Origin: Candidatus Zambryskiibacteriota bacterium | GTDB taxonomy: Bacteria; Patescibacteriota; Minisyncoccia; Phycocordibacterales; Zambryskibacteraceae | Direction of reading: 5' to 3' | Assembly (NCBI GenBank): GCA_024654145.1 | Contig: JANLIM010000020.1 | Location: 1 to 6,034 of the forward strand | DNA: 6,034 nucleotides | Part shown: positions 1 to 3,853 of the stretch, in pieces | Position numbering within the stretch: the stretch's first letter is position 1 | Layout: each line of letters opens with the position of its first letter | Position numbers and translations under genes: made by a program | Notes under the pieces: model-generated | The model's database searches: none | What the model saw: the letters and a program-made list of their open reading frames with translations, nothing else | Told to the model about the DNA's origin: nothing

Positions 1-29
1 CTGGAAGGAAGTTGGCCGACAAAAAATAA
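1..29 (+). CDS. rpsM: Probable 3' end of rpsM, ribosomal protein uS13 (partial)
   Basis: Only the last eight codons and a TAA stop at 27-29 are present, read in the frame starting at base 3: GRKLADKK. A basic Gly-Arg-Lys tail ending in Lys-Lys resembles the C-terminus of many uS13 proteins (of the type GRRKLEKK), and rpsM is the usual gene directly before rpsK in bacterial alpha operons. The stop lies 38 bases before the rpsK start. The call rests on this short tail and on gene order, so it is an inference. A second frame is open to base 48 but ends in a tail unlike uS13. Confidence 0.55.
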
Positions 30-67
30 TTGAAAATTGGAAATTCTGAATTGAAAATTTAAAACCA
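28..67 (+). repeat. Degenerate heptad tandem repeat filling the rpsM-rpsK spacer
   Basis: Five consecutive 7-base units each begin with AATT (starts at 28, 35, 42, 49 and 56), followed by a five-base remainder AACCA that abuts the rpsK ATG. The first and fourth units are identical (AATTGAA), which gives an exact 11-base repeat AATTGAAAATT at 28-38 and 49-59. No Shine-Dalgarno-like purine run lies within 15 bases of the start codon, so the repeat occupies the place of the ribosome binding site. Its role is unknown. Confidence 0.75.
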
Positions 68-538
68 ATGGGTAAAAAGAAAATAGCCACAGAAGAAACA
101 AAGATAGAAGGAGAAGTGTCTCCTGAGCTCAAGGCGGAGGGAGTACCTTCTGAGACTATTACGCAACCCTCGAAGTCTTCAAGGAAGCGCGTTGTTGACT
201 CGGCAGTTCTCTGTGTTGAGTCTACTTACAACAACACGAAGCTTGTTCTCACCGATACAAAAGGGAGCACTCTTGCTTGGTCCTCAAGCGGATCGCTTGG
301 GTTTAGAGGGGCTAAGAAGGGTACCCCATTTGCTGCGGCAAAGGTTGGCGAAACCTTGGCTGCTAAGGCGCAAGTGTTGGGTGTTAAGGAAGTAAGGGTA
401 GTGGTAAAGGGAGTGGGCTCAGGAAGAGAGTCAGCTATCCGTGGCTTTATATCCAAAGGTATTAATCTCACCACTATTCAGGACATGACTCCGGTTCCTC
501 ATAATGGCCCTAAGCCTCCTAAGCCGAGACGCACGTAA
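68..538 (+). CDS. rpsK: Small-subunit ribosomal protein uS11
   Basis: uS11 sits on the platform of the 30S subunit, where it contacts 16S rRNA and helps shape the mRNA exit channel near the anti-Shine-Dalgarno region. The 156-residue product aligns with the family from about residue 40: STYNNT (52-57), GFRGAKKGTPFAAA (78-91), VKGVGSGRESAIRG (113-126) and the C-terminal PHNGPKPPKPRR (144-155). The HNG motif (Asn146) corresponds to the asparagine that is converted to isoaspartate in E. coli uS11. Compared with the usual length of about 129 residues, it carries roughly 40 extra N-terminal residues rich in Lys, Glu, Ser and Pro, probably disordered. The ATG at 68 is kept because the extension is in frame, MGKK-type starts occur in related uS11 proteins, and no internal ATG would give a normal length. 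No Shine-Dalgarno is visible. rpsD follows after a 93-base spacer. Confidence 0.97.
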   Translation: MGKKKIATEETKIEGEVSPELKAEGVPSETITQPSKSSRKRVVDSAVLCVESTYNNTKLVLTDTKGSTLAWSSSGSLGFRGAKKGTPFAAAKVGETLAAKAQVLGVKEVRVVVKGVGSGRESAIRGFISKGINLTTIQDMTPVPHNGPKPPKPRRT

Positions 539-540
539 TG

Positions 541-631
541 CGAATAACACGAATGAACATGCTAATGCAACAAATGAACAGAATTCCATTAGTAGCATTC
601 GAATAAATTCGTAGATTAGAATTAAACCTTT
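541..631 (+). other. rpsK-rpsD spacer with weak short repeats, no RBS
   Basis: This AT-rich spacer has CGAAT at 541 and 550 (9 apart), AATGAACA at 552-559 and 573-580 (21 apart) and ATTCG at 597 and 607. The repeats are less regular than in the neighbouring spacers, and no single period fits the whole stretch. A weak stem (ATGCTA 559-564 with TAGCAT 593-598) is possible but has a long loop. No convincing promoter, terminator or Shine-Dalgarno was found before the rpsD ATG. Confidence 0.4.
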
Positions 632-1237
632 ATGAAAACAGGACCAAAGTACAAAATAGCTCGCCGCCTCGGAGCACCCATTTTTGAGAAAACTCAGACG
701 GCTAAATACGCGCTTTCACTAGCGAGGAAAGAAAAAAACTTCCGCGGCCGTAACAAACCCAAGAGTGAATTCGGTCTCCAGCTCCTTGAGAAGCAGAAAG
801 CCCGCTTCAGTTACGGTCTTACAGAGAAGCAGTTCCGCATCTACGTAGACAAAGCTCTTCGCTCTGAGACTCCGGTTCAGAAACTTTTTGCTTTCCTTGA
901 AACTCGCTTGGACAACGTGCTTTATCGTTCTGGTATTGCCAAGACTCGTGCCCAGGCTCGCCAGGCTGCAGGCCATGGCCATGCTATGGTTAATAGTCGT
1001 CGAACTACCATTCCTTCAATGATGCTCAAAAAAGGAGATACCGTTTCTATCCGCGAGTCTTCATCGGGAAGCGCGCTCTTCTCGGAAGTGGCGGAGAGGA
1101 TGAAGACCATCACTGTACCCGCTTGGCTTAAGTCAGATCCCGAGAAGAAAGTGGTTACGATTGAAGGCGAGCCGGTTTACACCCCGGGGGAGCAAGTCTT
1201 CGATTTGGGCGTAGTGATTGAATTCTACAACAGATAA
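632..1237 (+). CDS. rpsD: Small-subunit ribosomal protein uS4
   Basis: uS4 is a primary 16S rRNA binder that nucleates assembly of the 30S body, and in many bacteria it represses its own operon. The 201-residue product has the family N-terminal region (GPKYKIARRLG, 4-14) and then the S4 RNA-binding fold at about 88-150, with FLETRLDNVLYRSGIAKTR (88-106), ARQAAGHGHAMVN (109-121) and KKGDTVSIRE (133-142). It ends in the usual hydrophobic strand (VVIEFYNR). There is no cysteine in the whole protein, so this is the zinc-free form, lacking the N-terminal Cys cluster of many uS4 proteins. Length is close to the usual 200-205. The ATG at 632 is the only start that gives the complete N-terminus, and it has no Shine-Dalgarno. 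It lies between rpsK and rpoA, the standard alpha-operon order. Confidence 0.97.
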   Translation: MKTGPKYKIARRLGAPIFEKTQTAKYALSLARKEKNFRGRNKPKSEFGLQLLEKQKARFSYGLTEKQFRIYVDKALRSETPVQKLFAFLETRLDNVLYRSGIAKTRAQARQAAGHGHAMVNSRRTTIPSMMLKKGDTVSIRESSSGSALFSEVAERMKTITVPAWLKSDPEKKVVTIEGEPVYTPGEQVFDLGVVIEFYNR

Positions 1238-1251
1238 TTTGCATTTAGGGA

Positions 1252-1286
1252 ATAAATAACGTATTATAAATAACCAGTAATTTTTA
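1252..1286 (+). repeat. Degenerate heptad repeat before rpoA
   Basis: The 9-mer ATAAATAAC occurs exactly at 1252-1260 and 1266-1274, 14 bases (two heptads) apart. Read in heptads from 1252, five units (ATAAATA, ACGTATT, ATAAATA, and two more to 1286) all have A at position 1 and T at position 6. A five-base remainder TACTT then leads to the rpoA ATG at 1292. The AT-richness weakens the case that this is more than composition. No Shine-Dalgarno is present. Confidence 0.5.
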
Positions 1287-1291
1287 TACTT

Positions 1292-2257
1292 ATGGCCGAC
1301 TACACAATACATTTACCTTCAAAACCAAGAGTGATTTCCGAAGAGGGGGAGAGCGGAATTTTCGAAATAGAGGGACTTTACCCTGGCTACGGCCACACCC
1401 TCGGGAACTCACTTCGACGCATTATTCTTTCCTCATTACCTGGCGTCGCTATCACAACTGTTAAAATTGATGGGGTAAATCATGAGTTCTCCACTATTGA
1501 TGGTATCAAAGAAGATGTTGTTACTATTCTTTTGAATCTCAAAAAGATTCGCATGCGCATGACAGTCGACGAGCCTCAGACTCTTACTTTGAAAATCAAA
1601 GGAGAGAAGGTTGTTACAGCAAGCGATCTCGAAGTTCCAGGCCAGGTAGAAATTCTCACTCCTGATGAAGTTATCGCTACTTTGACAAGTAAATCCAGCT
1701 CTCTAGAAATGGAAATCCGTGTTGAGAAGGGACTTGGATTCATGCCGAAAGAGATGATTGATAAAAGCCGAGTTGATATTGGTACTATCGCTCTCGACGG
1801 CATCTTTACTCCTATTCGCCGCGCAAGTTACGAGGTAGAAAATATGCGGGTGGGAGATAGGACAGACTTCAATAAACTCCGTATCTTTATCGAGACCGAC
1901 GGCACAGTTACTCCAACAACTGCTCTGACGGCTTCTATCGAGATTATGATTAACCAGCTCAAGGCAATTGTCGGCTTTAAGGAAGAAGAGCCGGCTTTGG
2001 AGGTAGAGGCTCCAAAGTCAACCAGCGAGGCTACAACTAAATCTCCAGAGGCAGACCCAGAGGTGTTGAAGACTCGCATAGAATCTCTTGATGTATCAGC
2101 TCGCACTCAACACGCCCTTTCTGATGCTAACATCCGCACTGTCGGAGGTCTGGCTAGAAAGAAAGAGAAGGATCTTTTAGAAATCGAAGGTTTAGGTTCA
2201 AAGGCTATCCAAGAAATTCGTAAGGCCTTGGGAGAGTTCGGCATTACACTGAAATAA
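1292..2257 (+). CDS. rpoA: DNA-directed RNA polymerase alpha subunit
   Basis: Alpha dimerises to scaffold assembly of beta and beta' in RNA polymerase, and its C-terminal domain (CTD) contacts DNA upstream elements and activators. The 321-residue product has both domains. The N-terminal domain (about 1-230) shows GYGHTLGNSLRRIILSSLPG (32-51), IDGVNHEFSTIDGIKEDV (59-76) and RTDFNKL (190-196). A flexible acidic Ser/Thr/Pro linker covers about 231-256. The CTD (about 258-321) shows two helix-hairpin-helix-like elements. At positions matching the E. coli DNA-contact residues, Arg265 (R271), Gly296 (G302), Lys298 (K304) and Glu302 (E308) are kept, but Asn268 is His274, Cys269 is Ala275 and Ser299 is Ala305. 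Length is close to the 329 of E. coli. The ATG at 1292 gives the normal N-terminus and has no Shine-Dalgarno. rplQ follows after 30 bases. Confidence 0.98.
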   Translation: MADYTIHLPSKPRVISEEGESGIFEIEGLYPGYGHTLGNSLRRIILSSLPGVAITTVKIDGVNHEFSTIDGIKEDVVTILLNLKKIRMRMTVDEPQTLTLKIKGEKVVTASDLEVPGQVEILTPDEVIATLTSKSSSLEMEIRVEKGLGFMPKEMIDKSRVDIGTIALDGIFTPIRRASYEVENMRVGDRTDFNKLRIFIETDGTVTPTTALTASIEIMINQLKAIVGFKEEEPALEVEAPKSTSEATTKSPEADPEVLKTRIESLDVSARTQHALSDANIRTVGGLARKKEKDLLEIEGLGSKAIQEIRKALGEFGITLK

Positions 2258-2282
2258 CCGACAACCTACGACCTACAACAAA
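2255..2282 (+). repeat. Heptad repeat in the rpoA-rplQ spacer
   Basis: Heptads CAACCTA (2262), CGACCTA (2269) and CAACAAA (2276) run in tandem, and the preceding heptad TAACCGA (2255) fits loosely, although it begins with the rpoA stop codon. ACCTAC is repeated exactly at 2264 and 2271. Five more bases lead to the rplQ ATG at 2288. The repeat is C/A-rich with no purine-rich Shine-Dalgarno. The sequence differs from the other spacers while the 7-base period is the same as before rpsK. Confidence 0.6.
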
Positions 2283-2287
2283 TAGCT

Positions 2288-2635
2288 ATGCGACATCATA
2301 ACGCCAACAGAAAATTCGGGAGAAAGACTAATCAGAGAAATGCTCTCTTGAAGTCTTTGGCTTATTCTTTGGCGCTCAAAGGCAAGATTAAAACCACCGA
2401 GGCTAAAGCCAAGGAGCTCCGCCCTTATATGGAGAAACTTGTTACTCTCGGCAAGAAGGAAACTCTCGCTTCACGGCGCCTACTTGAAAGCCGTGTAGGC
2501 AAGGAAGCTGCCAAGAAGATTGCCACAGACCTAGCACCATCGTATAAAGAGAGGGCTGGAGGCTATCTCCGCATCACCAAAATGGTCCGCAGGAAGTCCG
2601 ATGGTGCACCTCAGGCTGTAATTGAATTTGTATAA
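2288..2635 (+). CDS. rplQ: Large-subunit ribosomal protein bL17
   Basis: bL17 is a bacterial 50S protein near the peptide exit tunnel, binding 23S rRNA. The 115-residue product begins with the diagnostic MRHHNANRKFGRKTNQRNAL (1-20). It continues with the helical segment containing GKIKTTEAKAKELRPYMEKL (32-51) and the conserved RAGGYLRI (89-96), and ends in APQAVIEFV, matching the family's AP-hydrophobic-IEL ending. Length is normal for the family (about 115-127). The ATG at 2288 gives the canonical MRH start, and no Shine-Dalgarno precedes it. It lies directly after rpoA, as in most bacteria. Only two bases (AC) separate its stop from the rplM start, so the next gene is probably translated by coupling or re-initiation. 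Confidence 0.97.
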   Translation: MRHHNANRKFGRKTNQRNALLKSLAYSLALKGKIKTTEAKAKELRPYMEKLVTLGKKETLASRRLLESRVGKEAAKKIATDLAPSYKERAGGYLRITKMVRRKSDGAPQAVIEFV

Positions 2636-2637
2636 AC

Positions 2638-2997
2638 ATGGAAAAGGCTAATAAAACATACTCAATAGACGCTAGAGGCAAAGCTCCAGGCCGCATCGCT
2701 ACAGAGGTAGCAGTGCTTCTCATGGGGAAAAACCGCACGGACTTCACGAGGAACAGTATTCCTGATGTTTCTGTCGAGGTAGCTTCAGCTGGCTCTATGA
2801 AGCTCGACGCCAAGAAAATGACAGACAAGAAGTATGCTCGCCACTCACTGTACCCAGGAGGACTTACACTCGAGAGCATGTCTCACGTGGTAGAGAAGAA
2901 GGGGGCCAAAGAGGTGCTCCGCAGAGCCGTCTATGGTATGCTTCCCAAGAACAAATTGCGTGCGCGCATGATGAAGAATCTCACGATCAAAGAATAA
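2638..2997 (+). CDS. rplM: Large-subunit ribosomal protein uL13, short form
   Basis: uL13 is an early-assembling 50S protein that binds 23S rRNA. The 119-residue product shows the family landmarks: SIDARGKAPGRIATEVAVLL (9-28), the central KKYARHSLYPGGL (64-76, the equivalent of Y-x-H-T-G-x-x-G-G) and RRAVYGMLPKNKLRARMMKNL (starting at 95). It ends at KNLTIKE, where E. coli uL13 (142 residues) continues for about 20 more residues (YAGNEH and onward), and its N-terminus is also shorter. The gene therefore lacks the usual C-terminal tail, with no sign of a frameshift: the stop is TAA and rpsI starts seven bases later. It starts two bases after rplQ without a Shine-Dalgarno. The rplM-rpsI pairing is nearly universal in bacteria; here the pair is fused to the alpha operon. 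Confidence 0.96.
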   Translation: MEKANKTYSIDARGKAPGRIATEVAVLLMGKNRTDFTRNSIPDVSVEVASAGSMKLDAKKMTDKKYARHSLYPGGLTLESMSHVVEKKGAKEVLRRAVYGMLPKNKLRARMMKNLTIKE

Positions 2998-3004
2998 ATT
3001 TAAT

Positions 3005-3406
3005 ATGACAGCAACAAAGGAAAACAAGTATATGGAGGCAGTAGGACGAAGAAAGACAGCTATTGCGCGCGTCCGTATTACTCCTGCAGCGAAAACCACT
3101 TTCACTATTAATGACTCTGAGTTTGAGACGTACTTTCCAACAGCGGAACTTCGCCGCACTATCACTTCTGTGTTTGCTGACACCACGCAAAATTTCAATG
3201 TAACAGCCAAGATGATCGGAGGAGGCATCGCTGGACAGGCAGAAGCGCTTCGCCATGGTATAGCCCGCGCACTCCTTATTCATGAACCGGAAATCCGCAC
3301 TAAGCTCAAGGTCAAAGGTTTCCTCAAGCGTGACCCTCGCGCCAAAGAACGCCGCAAGTTCGGACTCAAGAAAGCCCGCAAGAGCCCACAATGGTCCAAG
3401 AGATAA
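3005..3406 (+). CDS. rpsI: Small-subunit ribosomal protein uS9
   Basis: uS9 lies in the head of the 30S subunit, and its C-terminal tail reaches the P-site tRNA. The 133-residue product has the N-terminal VGRRKTAIARVRI (13-25), the conserved GGGIAGQAEALRHGIARAL (72-90), then KRDPRAKERRKFGLKKARKS (starting at 108), and ends in PQWSKR. The terminal Ser-Lys-Arg that contacts tRNA is kept, with Trp in place of the common Phe before it. Length is normal (about 130). The ATG at 3005 is preferred to Met10 (3032) because residues 5-9 align with the usual uS9 N-terminus. It begins seven bases after rplM and has no Shine-Dalgarno. It is the last gene of the operon: its TAA stop overlaps the terminator stem. 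Confidence 0.97.
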   Translation: MTATKENKYMEAVGRRKTAIARVRITPAAKTTFTINDSEFETYFPTAELRRTITSVFADTTQNFNVTAKMIGGGIAGQAEALRHGIARALLIHEPEIRTKLKVKGFLKRDPRAKERRKFGLKKARKSPQWSKR

Positions 3407-3437
3407 ATCAAAAACAGCCCTAGGGCTGTTTTTGATT
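3406..3437 (+). terminator. Intrinsic terminator of the ribosomal operon, probably bidirectional
   Basis: The 32 bases form a perfect palindrome. The GC core is ACAGCCC paired with GGGCTGT around a CTAG centre, flanked by five A on the left and five T on the right, then ATC/GAT arms. The RNA hairpin followed by UUUUU is a classic rho-independent terminator for rpsI. The A/T symmetry means it can also act on transcription from the right. The left arm uses the last base of the rpsI stop codon. Confidence 0.93.
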
Positions 3438-3443
3438 AGATCC

Positions 3444-3470
3444 CTGCACGCTAGTTTCTAGCGAGTGTAG
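3444..3470. other. Second hairpin after the operon terminator
   Basis: CGCTAG (3449-3454) pairs with CTAGCG (3458-3463) around a TTT loop. The stem is extended by CTGCA (3444-3448) with TGTAG (3466-3470), one G.U pair, across a two-base bulge AG. This gives 11 pairs. No T-tract follows on either strand, so it is not a typical terminator. Function is unknown. Confidence 0.5.
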
Positions 3471-3480
3471 ACGTATAACC

Positions 3481-3523
3481 TTTACATCAATAGTACGCTA
3501 TAGCGTAAAATCGATGTAGTAAA
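3481..3523. other. Interrupted inverted repeat with a perfect 14-bp palindrome at its centre
   Basis: The palindrome TACGCTATAGCGTA covers 3494-3507 without a mismatch. It is flanked by TACATC (3483-3488) and GATGTA (3513-3518), which are also complementary, with five unpaired bases on each side between inner and outer arms. The outer TTT (3481) and AAA (3521) extend the symmetry with a small bulge. It could be an operator for a dimeric protein, a cruciform or an RNA hairpin; the sequence does not decide. It lies in the gap between two converging transcription units. Confidence 0.5.
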
Positions 3524-3542
3524 GTTGTAATGTTAGGTATGG

Positions 3543-3592
3543 AAAAACCGCCGATCGTAGCTGGTGGTTTTATCCACGCCACGATGGCGGTT
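3543..3592 (-). terminator. Intrinsic terminator of the minus-strand small gene
   Basis: On the minus strand a long interrupted stem runs from 3592 to 3546. AACCGCC pairs with GGCGGTT, then ATCGT with ACGAT across a one-base bulge, an internal loop, and GTGG with CCAC around a six-base A/T loop. Five T (3547 to 3543) follow at the base of the stem on the minus strand only. The stem starts within the TAA stop of the 55-residue ORF. On the plus strand no T-tract follows, so it is directional. Confidence 0.75.
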
Positions 3593-3758
3593 ACTTCTTG
3601 CTCTGGATGGCTCCCACGATCTGGTTCGTGCATCCGATGAGGGTAGCCCCGATTCCGAGCGTTCCCATGCAGATGACGTAGGCTATTCCCAGATAGGCGC
3701 CCAAGAGGACGCCAATGCACAAAATCATCAAACCACTGCCAGGTCCCATGTTGTTCAT
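3591..3758 (-). CDS. Small hydrophobic glycine-zipper membrane protein, function unknown
   Basis: I do not recognise this 55-residue protein. It begins MNNMGPGSGLMILCIGVLLG and ends NQIVGAIQSKK. Residues 10-30 form a clear membrane segment with a glycine zipper (G16, G20, G24). Residues 31-51 are also hydrophobic and glycine-rich (G32, G35, G37, G42, G49), so a two-helix hairpin in the membrane is likely. There are three cysteines (14, 30, 43), no Asp or Glu at all, and two lysines at the C-terminus, which suggests a cytoplasmic C-terminal end. The lack of an acidic residue argues against ATP synthase subunit c. Support for a real gene: a GAGG Shine-Dalgarno seven bases before the ATG, a promoter-like region upstream, and a hairpin plus T-tract at the stop codon. 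It is divergent from grpE and converges on rpsI. The longer overlapping frames on either strand lack a comparable start signal and look non-protein-like. Confidence 0.75.
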   Translation of the reverse strand: MNNMGPGSGLMILCIGVLLGAYLGIAYVICMGTLGIGATLIGCTNQIVGAIQSKK

Positions 3759-3764
3759 AACCTA

Positions 3765-3772
3765 CCCTCTCC
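3765..3772 (-). promoter_or_regulatory. Shine-Dalgarno of the small membrane protein gene
   Basis: On the minus strand the bases read GGAGAGGG, with GAGG seven bases before the ATG at 3758. This is the best anti-Shine-Dalgarno match next to any start in the window and it decides the start of this ORF. It contrasts with the ribosomal genes, none of which has one. Confidence 0.75.
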
Positions 3773-3777
3773 ATTTT

Positions 3778-3820
3778 TCAAGTTATCACATAAAGCTGTT
3801 TTTGTCAAGTAATCTCTTGA
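3778..3820. promoter_or_regulatory. TCAAG repeats in the divergent control region (possible operator)
   Basis: TCAAGTTATC (3778-3787) and TCAAGTAATC (3805-3814) match at 9 of 10 bases, 27 bases apart. An inverted copy CTTGA (3816-3820) forms a 5-6-5 inverted repeat with TCAAG at 3805-3809. The copies overlap the candidate minus-strand -10, both -35 elements, and the grpE spacer, positions from which a bound protein could control both directions. No known regulator is assigned, and chance is possible for motifs this short. Confidence 0.4.
3782..3808 (-). promoter_or_regulatory. Candidate promoter of the small membrane protein gene
   Basis: On the minus strand a perfect -35 TTGACA lies at 3808-3803. 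A candidate extended -10 (TGT then GATAAC, 4 of 6 to TATAAT) lies at 3787-3782 with a 15-bp spacer. The -35 is strong, the -10 is weak and the spacer is short. Transcription would begin near 3775, leaving a leader of about 17 bases that includes the Shine-Dalgarno. The -35 shares five base pairs with the grpE -35 on the other strand. Confidence 0.5.
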
Positions 3821-3830
3821 TTTATATAAT
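3802..3830 (+). promoter_or_regulatory. Housekeeping-type promoter of grpE-dnaK
   Basis: TTGTCA (3802-3807, 5 of 6 to TTGACA) is followed by exactly 17 bp and a perfect TATAAT (3825-3830). Transcription would begin near 3837, leaving a leader of only about 17 bases before the grpE ATG. It resembles a sigma70-type, not a sigma32-type, promoter. No CIRCE inverted repeat (TTAGCACTC with GAGTGCTAA) is present, so HrcA control through that element is not supported. Confidence 0.85.
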
Positions 3831-3839
3831 TTTTGAGGT

Positions 3840-3843
3840 AGGA
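3840..3843 (+). promoter_or_regulatory. Possible Shine-Dalgarno of grpE
   Basis: AGGA at 3840-3843 lies ten bases before the grpE ATG, a slightly long spacing. A stronger GAGG at 3835-3838 is 15 bases away, probably too far. The site favours 3854 as the start. Confidence 0.45.
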
Positions 3844-3853
3844 TATTGAAACT

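Noticed and set aside
1..48. Upstream gene ending at the TGA at 46-48 in the second frame
   Set aside because: The tail has no resemblance to uS13, would be the only TGA stop in the window, and would run through the heptad repeat. The frame ending at TAA 27-29 fits better.
559..598. Hairpin in the rpsK-rpsD spacer as a terminator, attenuator or uS4 binding site
   Set aside because: Only six plus three pairs with a bulge and a loop of about 19 bases, and no T-tract. Too weak to support a regulatory call.
1240..1270. Internal promoter before rpoA (TTGCAT with TATTAT or TATAAA)
   Set aside because: The -35 matches at only 3 of 6 bases, and -10-like hexamers are expected by chance in such AT-rich, repeat-like sequence.
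3032..3406. Alternative start of rpsI at the second ATG (Met10), which has AGGA ten bases upstream
   Set aside because: The first nine residues align with the normal uS9 N-terminus, and the ATG at 3005 keeps the tight seven-base spacing from rplM.
3481..3511. Plus-strand promoter TTTACA with TAAAAT
   Set aside because: The spacer is 19 bp, the elements lie inside an inverted repeat, and no plus-strand gene follows before the grpE promoter.
3591..3758. ATP synthase subunit c as identity of the small glycine-rich membrane protein
   Set aside because: The c subunit is usually over 70 residues and needs a membrane Asp or Glu. This protein has no acidic residue.
3487..3774. A 95-codon minus-strand ORF overlapping the small membrane protein gene
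   Set aside because: Its ATG lies inside what is better read as the Shine-Dalgarno region, it has no upstream ribosome site of its own, and its product is rich in Trp, His and Arg with no domain-like pattern. It also runs through the terminator hairpin and the 43-bp inverted repeat. The 55-residue frame explains the same DNA better.
3564..3812. An 82-codon plus-strand ORF antisense to the small gene
   Set aside because: It starts inside the terminator hairpin, has no Shine-Dalgarno or promoter, and runs through the divergent promoter region. It looks like a shadow of the minus-strand gene.
3759..3853. CIRCE element or sigma32 promoter before grpE
   Set aside because: No TTAGCACTC/GAGTGCTAA inverted repeat and no CTTGAA / CCCCAT-type pair is present. 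The visible promoter is of the housekeeping type.
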